64,000 nucleotides of DNA from Mycolicibacterium litorale (GTDB lineage Bacteria > Actinomycetota > Actinomycetes > Mycobacteriales > Mycobacteriaceae), in NCBI GenBank assembly GCA_002007745.1, contig CP019882.1, positions 5,890,001 through 5,954,000 on the forward strand, written 5' to 3'. A model generated the notes under the pieces. It was not told where the DNA came from. It ran no database searches and was given only the letters and a program-made list of their open reading frames with translations. The position numbers and the translations under genes were made by a program. Shown here one piece after another: positions 17,237 to 25,875 of this stretch (position 1 is the first letter of the stretch; each line of letters opens with the position of its first letter).

Positions 17237-17860
17237 ATGGCCCGCAGCGACGCCCACTACTACCGCCCTGCCGAGGGCACCGGGCTTCCGCACGACCCGT
17301 TCAACGCCATCATCGGACCGCGGCCGATCGGCTGGATCTCCAGCCACTCCGAAAAAGGGGTGCGCAACCTCGCTCCCTACAGCTTCTTCAACGGCTTCAA
17401 CTACTACCCGCCCATCATCGGGTTCTCCTCGATCGGCTGGAAGGACACCGTCGCCAACATCGAGGCCACCGGTGACTTCGTCTGGAACCTTGCCACCCGG
17501 CAGCTCGCTGAGCAGATGAACCAGACCTCCGCGCCACTGGCCGCCGACGAAGACGAGTTCACCGCCAGCGGTCTGACCGCGATCCCGGCGACGGTCGTGA
17601 GCTCTCCGATGGTCTCCGAAAGCCCGGTCAACTTCGAATGCCGCTTGTCCCAACTCATCCGGCTCACCGCCGCGGACGGCGCCGAACTCGACAGCTGGTT
17701 GGTTCTGGGCGAAGTGGTGGCCGTGCACATCGACCGCGATCATCTTGTCGACGGCGTCTATGACACCGCCGGACCACGGCCGATCTTGCGTAGCGGTGGT
17801 CCTGCGAACTACTTCGAGATCGGCGCAGACGCTCTTTTCAGAATGACCCGACCCGGCTGA
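17237..17860 (+). CDS. Flavin reductase-like, FMN-binding split-barrel protein
   Basis: 207 residues; ATG at 17237 with an aggag site. The N-terminus carries the flavin reductase-like pattern PFNAIIGPRPIGWISS, followed by NLAPYSFFNGFNYYPP and the GDFVWNLA strand. Related proteins bind FMN and either reduce free flavin for a partner monooxygenase or act as unassigned flavoproteins. No partner monooxygenase is adjacent. It is divergent from the tetR gene and convergent with the stress-protein gene (7 bases between stops). Confidence 0.85.
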   Translation: MARSDAHYYRPAEGTGLPHDPFNAIIGPRPIGWISSHSEKGVRNLAPYSFFNGFNYYPPIIGFSSIGWKDTVANIEATGDFVWNLATRQLAEQMNQTSAPLAADEDEFTASGLTAIPATVVSSPMVSESPVNFECRLSQLIRLTAADGAELDSWLVLGEVVAVHIDRDHLVDGVYDTAGPRPILRSGGPANYFEIGADALFRMTRPG

Positions 17861-17867
17861 GCCACCC

Positions 17868-18731
17868 TCAGTCTCGAGGCCAGACGATCATCGGCACCGG
17901 CAGGGCGCGCATGATCTTGCTGGCCGAGTGGCCGAGGAAGAGCCGCTTCGGTTGTGCCAGCCGGCTGGAGCCGACCAGCACGACCTCACTGTCCTCGAAA
18001 TCGAGCGCGCGCACCGCGTCTTCGAGCGAATCCCCGTGTCCGATAACACTTGTCACCGAAGAACCGGCGGGAAGCGCCTCGGATGCCTTGCTCACCAGTC
18101 CCGCGGCGTGCTGCTCGGCGAGTTGCGTCCACTCGTAACGGCGCTCTTCGCTACCGCCCTCGCCGACGGCCACCAGCGACATGAGCCGCAGCGGCACCTT
18201 CCACTCGGCCGCCAGGCGGACTGCGTTGTCGAACAGGTTCTCGTTGCCGGGGCGCATCCCTATCGCGCAGGTGATACGCGTGATTCGTTCCTGCAGTTCG
18301 TATTCGGCCGGGGCAAGGGCTACCGGCACTGCCGACGCGTGCAGCAGCGCGTCGGCCAGACTCCCCAGGCCGAACCGCCCGCTGCGCACCCGATGGAATG
18401 TGCCGACGACGATCAGCGCCGCTTCACCCTGGTCGGGGTCGGCCGCGGCGTCGAGCAGACCCTCGGTGATGGAGTCGGCTCTGCGCACGTGCCCCTCGGC
18501 CCGCACGTCGTCCGGCACGTGGGCCAGTCCCTCCTCGAGCCACTCACGGCCCTGTTCCTCGACTTCGGCGTTGAACGCCTGATCGGGCGAATACCGGTGA
18601 AACGTGGGGGCGTCGCTCGGCAGCACCGAGACGAGGTCCAGCGTCGCACCTGAGGACCGGGCCAGGGTGGCCGCGAGATTGACCCCGTCAAGGCCGCGTT
18701 GGCGGGGGCCATAACCGACGACGTACCGCAT
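17868..18731 (-). CDS. Universal stress protein, two UspA-like domains
   Basis: 287 residues using the ATG at 18731 (MRYVVGYGP); an in-frame extension to 18821 would add a tail without Usp features. Two tandem domains: about 1-145 (ALIVVGTFHRVRSGRFGLGS is the ATP-loop-like end of the first) and 150-287 (VVLVGSSRLAQPKRLFLGHS in the second). Usp proteins bind nucleotides and adjust stress tolerance or transporter activity. It is divergent from an APC permease across 165 bases, a common actinobacterial pairing in which the Usp may regulate the permease. Confidence 0.88.
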   Translation of the reverse strand: MRYVVGYGPRQRGLDGVNLAATLARSSGATLDLVSVLPSDAPTFHRYSPDQAFNAEVEEQGREWLEEGLAHVPDDVRAEGHVRRADSITEGLLDAAADPDQGEAALIVVGTFHRVRSGRFGLGSLADALLHASAVPVALAPAEYELQERITRITCAIGMRPGNENLFDNAVRLAAEWKVPLRLMSLVAVGEGGSEERRYEWTQLAEQHAAGLVSKASEALPAGSSVTSVIGHGDSLEDAVRALDFEDSEVVLVGSSRLAQPKRLFLGHSASKIMRALPVPMIVWPRD

Positions 18732-18753
18732 GCTTGGTGACGCTAACACGGGT

Positions 18754-18817
18754 GGTCGGTGCAGGTGGTCGACTGCAGGAACGTTCTTGGTCTGAGAGGC
18801 TGGGTCGGTCGGTGCAG
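18754..18817. repeat. Pair of 11-base direct repeats in the usp/APC intergenic region
   Basis: GGTCGGTGCAG occurs at 18754-18764 and again at 18807-18817, 53 bases (about five helical turns) apart, between the divergent usp and APC permease genes. It may be a regulator site shared by both promoters; chance is not excluded. Confidence 0.3.
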
Positions 18818-18896
18818 CCAAACACTGCCGGAGTAGCCACCGTTGTGGTAAGCCACAGCGTACGAATCCGGACGATTTGATGATGGTGGGTCGAAG

Positions 18897-20270
18897 ATGA
18901 GTCAGGTTGCCTCTGGGGCGAAGGGCACCACCCAGCTCGCCCGCACCCTCGGTCTATGGGCGATCGTGGGCCTCGGTCTGGGTTACATGACGCCGACGGT
19001 CGTGTTCGACACGTTCGGCATCGTTTCGACCGAAACCGGGAACGTCGTCCCGACCGCCTACATCTTCGCCTTGGTGGTCATGATGTTCACGGCGATCAGC
19101 TACGGCCGGATGACCCAGATCTTCCCGTCGGCGGGTTCGGCGTACACCTACACCTCGGAAACCATCAGTCCCAACGTCGGCTTCCTGATCGGGTGGGCCG
19201 CGCTGCTCGACTACCTGCTGCTGCCGTTGGTCAACGCACTGATCATTCGCAGCTACTTGTTTTCGTTCTTCCCCGAGGCGCCGGCCTGGATCTGGGTCGT
19301 CGTCTATGTCGCCATCATCACCGGCATGTGTCTGTTCAGCATGACCAACACCTCGCGGGTGAACATGCTGCTGGTGGTGTTCGAGGTGGTCTTGATCGGA
19401 GTGTTCCTCATTCTGGCCGCCAAGTCCCTGATCGACGGGATGGGCAACGGGACTCTGTTCTCCACCCAGCCGCTGTGGCATGAGGGCGTGCACCTCAACC
19501 TGGTGATCACCGGGGCGACCATCGTGGCGTTCTCGTTCATCGGGTTCGACGCGATCACGATGTACACCGAGGAGGCCAAGGACGCCTCCACCGTGCCCAA
19601 GGCCATCATGCTGGCGCTGTTGATCGGCGGTGTCATCTTCTTCGTCGCCGCCTTCTTCACACAATCGCTGTTTCCCGACGTCGCCAACTTCAGTCAGGAA
19701 TCGTTGGAGAACAGCGCGTTGCCCGAGATCGCCTTCAACGTCGGCGGCCACCTGTTCAAGATCCTGCTGACCTCGGCCGCGTTTGCGGCCACGGTCGCCT
19801 CCAGCCTCGCCTCCCACGCCTCGGTGTCGCGGTTGCTGTACGTCATGGGGCGCAACGGTCGTGGACCGATTGGCCGCTTCTTCGGATATCTGCATCCCAG
19901 CTTCCAGACCCCGGCCTACGCGATCCTGTTCGTGGGTGCGGTGTCGATGCTGGCCATCGCGTTCAACCTCGACTTCGTGGCCTCGCTGATCAACTTCGGG
20001 GCCCTGGTCGCCTTCACCTTCGTCAACCTCACCGTGATCGTCTACTTCGCCTATCGACGGCGCGAAGTCCGCGGGGCGCGCCAGATCCTGCAGAACATCG
20101 TCCTGCCGGCGATTGGCGTGACGCTGACAGTTGTTCTGTGGCTTTATCTTTCGGCCGACTCGACCCGGTACGGCATCATCTGGTTCGTCATCGGAATCGT
20201 CGTGCTGCTGTGGCTGACCCGGTTCTTCCGCCGGCCGCTGACCATCAACATGGGTGAGGCCGAGGCCTGA
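18897..20270 (+). CDS. APC family amino acid/amine permease
   Basis: 457 residues with about 12 membrane helices. The N-terminal helix 1 region (LGLWAIVGLGLGYMTPTVVF), the PSAGSAYTYTSETI loop and helix 6 (VAFSFIGFDAITMYTEEAKD) are typical of the APC superfamily, which couples amino-acid or amine uptake to protons. The exact substrate cannot be read from the sequence. It is divergent from the Usp gene, and a strong hairpin follows its stop immediately. Confidence 0.9.
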   Translation: MSQVASGAKGTTQLARTLGLWAIVGLGLGYMTPTVVFDTFGIVSTETGNVVPTAYIFALVVMMFTAISYGRMTQIFPSAGSAYTYTSETISPNVGFLIGWAALLDYLLLPLVNALIIRSYLFSFFPEAPAWIWVVVYVAIITGMCLFSMTNTSRVNMLLVVFEVVLIGVFLILAAKSLIDGMGNGTLFSTQPLWHEGVHLNLVITGATIVAFSFIGFDAITMYTEEAKDASTVPKAIMLALLIGGVIFFVAAFFTQSLFPDVANFSQESLENSALPEIAFNVGGHLFKILLTSAAFAATVASSLASHASVSRLLYVMGRNGRGPIGRFFGYLHPSFQTPAYAILFVGAVSMLAIAFNLDFVASLINFGALVAFTFVNLTVIVYFAYRRREVRGARQILQNIVLPAIGVTLTVVLWLYLSADSTRYGIIWFVIGIVVLLWLTRFFRRPLTINMGEAEA

Positions 20271-20293
20271 GTCGCCAGAAGCGATCTGGCGAC
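20271..20293. terminator. Bidirectional terminator hairpin
   Basis: GTCGCCAGA (20271-20279) and TCTGGCGAC (20285-20293) form a perfect 9-base stem with a 5-base loop, filling the 25 bases between the convergent stops of the APC permease and the triosephosphate-isomerase-like gene. The structure would stop transcription from both sides. Confidence 0.75.
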
Positions 20294-20295
20294 AG

Positions 20296-21087
20296 CTAGC
20301 GACGCGCTTTGGGATGGGCGGCGGCAAGTTCGAGCAGTCGTAGGTAGCCGGGCAACTGCCACGCGGCCCGGCCGACGAACAGTCCGGTGACCGCACAGAT
20401 GCCAAGTAGCGCTTGGGCGTTGTCGAGATTCACCGACCCGCCGTAGAGCAATCCCTTTGCCCGGCCGCCGTACTGCTGCCCAAGCGCAGCGAATGGTTCG
20501 TGGAGCTCCTCGACCGTTGCCGGCCGGCCACCTTCGCCGATAGCCCAAATCGGCTCATAGGCAATGAGGACGCGCGCGAGCTGCTCTGCGGTGAGGCCGT
20601 CGAGGGCGCCTGCGGCCTGTTCCAAGATGAACCGGGTCGAAGCTCCTGCATCTTTGACTTCGGCGCTCTCGCCGATACACAGCAGTGGGACGAGCCCGTG
20701 CGCCAGGGCGGCATGCACTTTGAGCCGGGTCGTCGCCACCGTCTCACCGAAGTGCTCACGACGCTCCGAATGTCCGATCTCAACGAGCTGCGCCCCGGCG
20801 TCCTTCGCCTGGGCCACCGACACCTCGCCAGTCCACGCTCCCGCGTCCTCCCAGTGTGCGTTCTGCACCCCGAGCAGGACCCGCGAGTCCGACCCCAACT
20901 CCTCGCGGGTGGCGGCAAGCGCCGTCATGGACGGAATGACGAACGGTTGCACTCCCGGCACGCCGGTCTGGCGGACGTACTCGGACAGCGCTCGCACGTA
21001 ACGACGGGCCTCGGCGAGTCCCTTGTTCATCTTCCAGCTAGTGCCAATCCACAACGGGCCGTTGGCGATCGCTCCTGGGTCAGCCAT
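20296..21087 (-). CDS. Triosephosphate isomerase-family protein, probable L-erythrulose-1-phosphate isomerase
   Basis: 263 residues with all TIM catalytic residues: Lys19 (TSWKMN), His106 (EIGHSERREHFGE) and Glu178 (AYEPIWAIG), and a phosphate loop GGSVNL. It is the second gene after the DAK-type kinase (66-base gap), not in a gap-pgk glycolytic operon. In mycobacterial tetritol catabolism, TIM paralogues next to DAK-type erythrulose kinases isomerise L-erythrulose-1-phosphate to D-erythrulose-4-phosphate. That role is inferred from context; glycolytic TIM activity is the alternative. Confidence 0.82.
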   Translation of the reverse strand: MADPGAIANGPLWIGTSWKMNKGLAEARRYVRALSEYVRQTGVPGVQPFVIPSMTALAATREELGSDSRVLLGVQNAHWEDAGAWTGEVSVAQAKDAGAQLVEIGHSERREHFGETVATTRLKVHAALAHGLVPLLCIGESAEVKDAGASTRFILEQAAGALDGLTAEQLARVLIAYEPIWAIGEGGRPATVEELHEPFAALGQQYGGRAKGLLYGGSVNLDNAQALLGICAVTGLFVGRAAWQLPGYLRLLELAAAHPKARR

Positions 21088-21153
21088 TTTCGTCGCTGCC
21101 GATGGCGCCTACCTTGGCCACGGAGGAGGACAGCGGGTCGAACGTCGTCTCCA

Positions 21154-22869
21154 TCATCGCCTCAGATGCTCACCGAGAGCCGTCATCAGCAACGCGAACG
21201 ACAAGGCGCCGGGATCCGGCGTGCCGATGCTCTTCTCACCGAGTACCCTCGCGCGCCCCAACCGCGCTGAAATGTCGGCTGTTTTGTCGGCCGCTTCGCG
21301 GGCCACCCTGGCGGCAGCGGTGATCGCCGGGCCAGCGGTCGCGTCGAAGGCCTCGGTCAGCGCCTCACGGAAGGGCGCCGCGGAATCGACCATCGTCTTG
21401 TCCCCTGGTTTGGCGCCACCGAGACGGATGATGGCATCGATGCCGGCGTTGACGGCGTCGACGACGGCTTGGTCGGTAGCTCCCCCGGTGTCGGCGAACG
21501 CGCCCCCTGCGCTGGTGAGCGCGGCACCCCACAGTGCACCGGAGGTCCCACCCGCGGAATCCGCCCAGGCCTGCCCGGCCAGCAGCAACGTGGTCCGCGC
21601 GCCGGCACCGCGCTCCACCGCGGCGCGGGCCGCTTCCGCCGCACCGCGGGCACCGAACGTCATGCCGTGGCCGTGGTCGCCGTCGCCGGCGACCGCATCG
21701 AGTCTGCCCAGCTCAGTCTCGTTGTCCGAACACACCTTTAGGAACGTCTCCAGTACGGTGACGATGTTTCGGGCGCACGCGCGGGACTCCTCGCTGGCTT
21801 CCGGGATGCGCTCTTCTGCCGCGTTCCAGGTGTCGGTGCGCGCGACACGGTCCGCACTCGGCATGACCCCCCGCCGATAGGCGGGGGTCTCCACCGGCGC
21901 CATCCAGAGCCGTTCGAGTTCCTCGTCGAGGAAGACCAATGTCAATGACAGGCCCGCCATGTCGAGACTGGTGACGAACTCGCCCACTTCTGGGCGCACC
22001 GCAGTCAGTCCTTCGTCTTCGAGCCGCTCGGCTATACGTCCGTAGACGACGAAGAGTTCCTCGTACTTGACCCTGCCAAGGCCGTTGAGCAACACCGCAA
22101 CTCGACCGTCATAACCATCCTCGCCGCGCGGTGGCGCTTCGGCCAGGACCGCGTCGAGCAACATGTCGGCCAATTCTGAGGCGCTTCCGAGGCGGGTTTC
22201 GCGGATTCCGGGCTCGCCGTGGATGCCGAGGCCAACGCCCATCTGGCCCGCTTCCACATGGAACAGCGGCCCGTCGTCTCCAGGCAGCGTGCACCCGTCG
22301 AAGGCCACCCCGAACGAGCGGGTCGCGTCGTTGGCTTTCCAGGCCACTCGCTCGGCGTCATCGAGATCCGCGCCGGCCTCGATGGCCGCCCCCACGATCT
22401 TGAACACCGGTAGATCGCCGGCGACACCACGGCGGTCGCGGTGGTTGTCCGGGCTGTTGGAGGCGATGTCGTCGCTGACGGCGACAATGCGCACGTCGAT
22501 TCCCTCATGCCGCAGCTTTTCGGCGGCCAGGCCAAAGTGCAGCACGTCACCGGCATAGTTGCCGAACCCCAGGATGACGCCTCCACCATTTTCGGCGTTA
22601 CGGATCACCGAGTACACGTCCGATGCCGCGGGCGAGGAGAAGATCTTGCCGCATGGTGCGCCATGACCCATGCCAGGTCCGACCCACCCGGCGAAGGCCG
22701 GGTAGTGCCCGGATCCGCCGCCGATGACAAGAGCCGGCTGCCCGGGCGGGGTCTGCGTGGAGCGGGCCACGCCGCCGGGAACCTCGACAAGGAGGTCGGG
22801 GTGGGCGGCAACCAGGCCGCGCACGGCCTCGGCAGCGAAGTCGTCCGGCGAGTTGAGGAGGTACGTCAT
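21154..22869 (-). CDS. Fused DhaK-DhaL kinase, probable erythrulose or dihydroxyacetone kinase
   Basis: 571 residues. The DhaK domain (about 1-330) has GGGSGH (50-55) and the substrate-binding histidine, His217, in LGIHGEPG. The DhaL domain (about 365-571) has the ATP-Mg motif GDGDHGHGM (Asp396, Asp398, His399). ATP-dependent single-chain DAK enzymes phosphorylate short ketoses; homologues in M. smegmatis act on L- or D-erythrulose. With the neighbouring TIM paralogue and TIM-barrel decarboxylase/isomerase-like protein, an erythrulose kinase is most likely. A perfect 12-base palindrome lies 71 bases upstream of its start, next to the GntR gene. Confidence 0.9.
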   Translation of the reverse strand: MTYLLNSPDDFAAEAVRGLVAAHPDLLVEVPGGVARSTQTPPGQPALVIGGGSGHYPAFAGWVGPGMGHGAPCGKIFSSPAASDVYSVIRNAENGGGVILGFGNYAGDVLHFGLAAEKLRHEGIDVRIVAVSDDIASNSPDNHRDRRGVAGDLPVFKIVGAAIEAGADLDDAERVAWKANDATRSFGVAFDGCTLPGDDGPLFHVEAGQMGVGLGIHGEPGIRETRLGSASELADMLLDAVLAEAPPRGEDGYDGRVAVLLNGLGRVKYEELFVVYGRIAERLEDEGLTAVRPEVGEFVTSLDMAGLSLTLVFLDEELERLWMAPVETPAYRRGVMPSADRVARTDTWNAAEERIPEASEESRACARNIVTVLETFLKVCSDNETELGRLDAVAGDGDHGHGMTFGARGAAEAARAAVERGAGARTTLLLAGQAWADSAGGTSGALWGAALTSAGGAFADTGGATDQAVVDAVNAGIDAIIRLGGAKPGDKTMVDSAAPFREALTEAFDATAGPAITAAARVAREAADKTADISARLGRARVLGEKSIGTPDPGALSFALLMTALGEHLRR

Positions 22870-22939
22870 TGTTTCGCCCTTCGGTGCGGCCGACCCACGC
22901 CGGGAGTTCCCACGACACGCGACCGCTATGCGCCCCAGA

Positions 22940-22951
22940 ATCCTATAGGAT
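22940..22951. promoter_or_regulatory. GntR operator candidate, site 1
   Basis: ATCCTATAGGAT, a perfect 12-base palindrome with partly symmetrical flanks (CCCAGA before, TCTTGG after), between the gntR stop (22965) and the DAK kinase start (22869). A close copy occurs at 23852-23863 before the divergent half of the cluster. Confidence 0.6.
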
Positions 22952-22964
22952 CTTGGGCGCCGCG

Positions 22965-23687
22965 TCAGCTGCCGAACGCCGCCCCGTCGTGGCTGTGCCC
23001 GCCCGAGTTCGCCGTCCCTCCGGCTTGTTGAGCCTGCGCGCGCTCGGCCAGCGCCCGCTGTTTCACACCCAAGATGTGCGTATGCATGATGCGGTACACC
23101 TCGGGGGCGTAGCCCCGCCGCATCGCGGCGAGCAGCTCCCGATGCTCGGCGATCGCCGCGGCGGAATCCTGGACGCCGACGCCGATGAAGAGCCGGAAAC
23201 GCTGCGCGTGCCCACCCAGGGCGTCGTAGGCGCGCAGCAGCGCGCCATTGTCGGCGTGCTCGGCGATCAGCCGGTGAAAGCGCTCGTCGGCTCGGTGGTA
23301 CGTCCTGATCGCGGCGGCATCAGAGGTGTGCGGTGCCAGCTCCTGCTCCTCGATCGCCTCTTCTAGGGCATCTAGCCAGTCCGCCCCGCCACGCGTACAA
23401 GCCAGTTCGGCTAGCTGCGGCTCGATGAGCAGGCGAGCGTCCATGACGTCCGATATCTCCTTGGCATCTGGCATCTCCGGGACGCGGTAGCCGCGCATGG
23501 CCACTCGCACGACGTTGCCGGTGGACTCCAGGCGAGCCAGCGCCTCACGTACCGGCGTCGGTGACACGCCCAGGTGACGAGCGGTCCCGTCGATACTCAC
23601 CGGATCTCCGGAGTGCAGGGTGCCGTCCAGGAGTAGCTCCATCAGCCGCTCGTAGACCTGGTCGACGAGCGTGCTGCGCACCGGCAT
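22965..23687 (-). CDS. GntR family regulator (FCD subfamily)
   Basis: 240 residues if the ATG at 23687 is used (MPVRSTLV); a GTG at 23708 would add seven residues. The winged helix (about 5-70: DQVYERLMELLLDGTLHSGD, then LGVSPTPVREALARL) is followed by an all-helical FCD effector domain with metal-type histidines. It sits between the kinase/isomerase pair and the divergent TIM-barrel/dehydrogenase/permease operon, and matching palindromes lie in front of both, so it is the likely local repressor, released by a sugar acid or phosphorylated ketose. The His/Gly-rich C-terminus is odd and probably disordered. Confidence 0.9.
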   Translation of the reverse strand: MPVRSTLVDQVYERLMELLLDGTLHSGDPVSIDGTARHLGVSPTPVREALARLESTGNVVRVAMRGYRVPEMPDAKEISDVMDARLLIEPQLAELACTRGGADWLDALEEAIEEQELAPHTSDAAAIRTYHRADERFHRLIAEHADNGALLRAYDALGGHAQRFRLFIGVGVQDSAAAIAEHRELLAAMRRGYAPEVYRIMHTHILGVKQRALAERAQAQQAGGTANSGGHSHDGAAFGS

Positions 23688-23851
23688 CGGGTACTCATCG
23701 GCTCCCACCGCAGGCCAGGCCTTTCCGCATCCCGGCGGCGCTCGCGCCCGTCGGATAGCCCGGGCGCGCGATCACGTGCCGGTACCACACGACGCACTGA
23801 TTCGGGCAGCTGAGTTTAACCGACGTTGACAGGGCGTGCCCTGAGCCCTAT

Positions 23852-23863
23852 ATCCTATGTGAT
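23852..23863. promoter_or_regulatory. GntR operator candidate, site 2
   Basis: ATCCTATGTGAT matches site 1 at 10 of 12 bases. It lies 41 bases before the TIM-barrel gene at 23904 and about 165 bases from the gntR start, so it can control the divergent operon. Confidence 0.55.
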
Positions 23864-23903
23864 TTAGCGGCTCCTGTGACACAGACCACGATGGAGGACC
23901 GAG

Positions 23904-24824
23904 ATGTTCTCGGCTCACAACTGGCCGATCGCGGCCAATATGCTCGGCTTCGGCAACCGCGCGCCCGACGGCAACCACATCAAGGACGCGCCCGCCGCCG
24001 TGTGGGCAGCACAACTGCGCCAGGTCCGCGAATTGGGATTCGACTCCATCGATCCGACCGACGCCTGGGTCCCACTCGCCGCGCTGACCGACAGCCGGAT
24101 CGAAGACTTTCGCACCGTGCTCAGTGACGAGGGCCTGGCGATCTCCTCGATCTCCATGACCCGCAACTCCGTCGTCGACGTCGCGCACGGTGTGCGGAAC
24201 CTCGCCGACGCGCACCGCCTGATCGACTTGGCGCCGTCTTTCGGGGCCACCATTGTGAACACCGGTTTCATGCAAGCGATCACCGCCGAACAGAGCGAGC
24301 AGATCTGGTTTTGGTTGGTCGAGGGCCATGTCGACGACCCGGCACTGCGCGACCTGGCGATCGAACGCATCCGCGAACTCGGCGACCACGCCCGGGCCAA
24401 CGGCATTGAGCTCAGCCTCGAAATGTACGAAGACACCTATATCGGCACGCCCGACGAGGCGGTGCGCTTCATCGGTGATGTGGACCATGAGGCGGTCGGA
24501 CTCAATCCGGATCTGGGCAATCTGATCCGGCTCCATCGGCCGATGCCCCATTTCAGCGAGATGTTCGCCAAAGTTCTTCCATATTCGAACTTTTGGCACA
24601 TCAAGAACTATTCGCGGGATTACGACCCGGCCACCGGCGCGTACAGCTCGGCCCCGTTGCCGTTGAAGTACGGGTACATCAACTACCGCCAAATGATTCG
24701 TCTGGCACTCGAACTCGGTTACACCGGACCATTCTGCTGCGAGCACTACGGCTCGGACTCGTTGGGCGTGTGTGCCGAGAACCGCGAATACATCAAGCAG
24801 GTTCTGTCGTCCGCTCTCTCCTGA
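23904..24824 (+). CDS. Xylose-isomerase-like TIM barrel protein (sugar isomerase/epimerase or 3-oxo acid decarboxylase)
   Basis: 306 residues; ATG with tggaggacc site. The AP-endonuclease-2-like barrel has the expected metal ligands: Glu173 (LSLEMYED), Asp203 (GLNPDLGN), His232 (WHIKNY) and Glu280 (CCEHYG). Family members are ketose epimerases, inosose dehydratases and, in the D-apionate route as I recall it, 3-oxo-isoapionate decarboxylase, which makes L-erythrulose. The erythrulose-type kinase and TIM paralogue next door make the last possibility attractive. It is the first gene of a plus-strand operon with a dehydrogenase and a GntP permease. Confidence 0.85.
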   Translation: MFSAHNWPIAANMLGFGNRAPDGNHIKDAPAAVWAAQLRQVRELGFDSIDPTDAWVPLAALTDSRIEDFRTVLSDEGLAISSISMTRNSVVDVAHGVRNLADAHRLIDLAPSFGATIVNTGFMQAITAEQSEQIWFWLVEGHVDDPALRDLAIERIRELGDHARANGIELSLEMYEDTYIGTPDEAVRFIGDVDHEAVGLNPDLGNLIRLHRPMPHFSEMFAKVLPYSNFWHIKNYSRDYDPATGAYSSAPLPLKYGYINYRQMIRLALELGYTGPFCCEHYGSDSLGVCAENREYIKQVLSSALS

Positions 24825-24845
24825 CCTCAACCCGAAAGGCATCCC

Positions 24846-25808
24846 ATGCACACGATCAACACCGCCACCGTCGTCGGCGCCGGGTATATGGGCGGGGGAA
24901 TCGCTCAAGTGCTGGCCCTGCATGGCTTCACAGTTCGGATCGCCGACGTCGACACGGCAGCCACTCACGAAGCCCTCAAGCGACTGGAGAAGGAGGCCCG
25001 GGAATTCGAAGACCAGGGCCTGTTCGAACCGGGCAGCGCCAAGACCATCATGGACAACCTCACGGCCGGCGACAGCCTGGAAGATGCGGTGGCCGATGCA
25101 GACTTCGTGATGGAGGCAGTGTTCGAAGACCCCGAGGTCAAGAAGGAAGTCCTGGCCCGGATCTGCGCGAGCGCTCGACCCGACGCCATCATCGGCACCA
25201 ACACCTCCACGATCCCGGTGAAAGTGCTGGTGGGCGCCGTCACCAATCCCGAGCGCTTCTTGACCGTGCACTTCTCCAATCCTGCGCCGTTCATTCCCGG
25301 AGTCGAACTGGTCGCCGGTGAGGCCACCAGCCAAGAAGCCATCGACTCGGTCAAAGACCTCCTCGCGCGCGCCGGCCGGGAGGGCGCCCAAGTTGCCGAT
25401 ACGCCCGGGATGGCGTTGAACCGTTTGCAGTACGCACTGCTCAAGGAGGCGACTCTTATCGTCGAGCAGGGTGTGGCTTCAGTCGAAGACGTCGACACCA
25501 TCGTCCGTACCACCTTTGGGTTCCGACTCGGATTCTTCGGCCCGTTCGCCATCGCCGACCAAGCCGGGCTTCCGGTGTACGCCAAGGGCTTCACCACCCT
25601 GGAGAACGCGTTCGGTGACCGGATGGCGACACCGAAGCTGCTCGTCGATGCCGTCGCCGCCGGCCGCGAAGGAACCAAGAACGGCAAGGGTCTGACCGGC
25701 GACTTCGACGACGACACCAAGGCAGCACTGATCGCCTATCGCAATAACGCCTACTCCCGCATGGGTGATTTGTTGCGCGAACTCGGCCCAGCGCCGAAGG
25801 GAACCTGA
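24846..25808 (+). CDS. 3-hydroxyacyl-CoA dehydrogenase-family NAD-dependent 3-hydroxyacid dehydrogenase
   Basis: 320 residues with the Rossmann motif GAGYMGGG (11-18), the TNTSTIPV segment, HFSNPAPFIPGVELV and the C-terminal 3HCDH helical domain. The fold is shared by fatty-acid beta-oxidation enzymes and by sugar-acid dehydrogenases such as L-gulonate 3-dehydrogenase. The lack of other beta-oxidation genes and the presence of a GntP permease favour oxidation of a 3-hydroxy sugar acid to a 3-oxo acid. It lies 21 bases after the TIM-barrel gene, which could then decarboxylate or isomerise the product. Confidence 0.85.
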   Translation: MHTINTATVVGAGYMGGGIAQVLALHGFTVRIADVDTAATHEALKRLEKEAREFEDQGLFEPGSAKTIMDNLTAGDSLEDAVADADFVMEAVFEDPEVKKEVLARICASARPDAIIGTNTSTIPVKVLVGAVTNPERFLTVHFSNPAPFIPGVELVAGEATSQEAIDSVKDLLARAGREGAQVADTPGMALNRLQYALLKEATLIVEQGVASVEDVDTIVRTTFGFRLGFFGPFAIADQAGLPVYAKGFTTLENAFGDRMATPKLLVDAVAAGREGTKNGKGLTGDFDDDTKAALIAYRNNAYSRMGDLLRELGPAPKGT

Positions 25809-25875
25809 CGGCCCCCTGATCGGGCGGCTTCGCCTGGAGCCGCCTCCCGCGTCCGCCACCCCGGAAGGGACCCTC

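Noticed and set aside
18954..20405. 483-residue open frame antisense to the APC permease
   Set aside because: Low-complexity, Asp/Gly/His/Gln-rich translation with no domain; it exactly shadows a strong transporter gene. Long antisense frames are expected in GC-rich DNA.
20296..21087. Glycolytic tpiA
   Set aside because: Catalytic residues are all present, but it is not in a gap-pgk-tpi order and sits with a DAK-type kinase, so a paralogue for a C4 sugar phosphate is preferred, though not proven.
23772..25391. 539-residue antisense frame over the TIM-barrel and dehydrogenase genes
   Set aside because: It spans two well-supported genes and shows no motif of its own.
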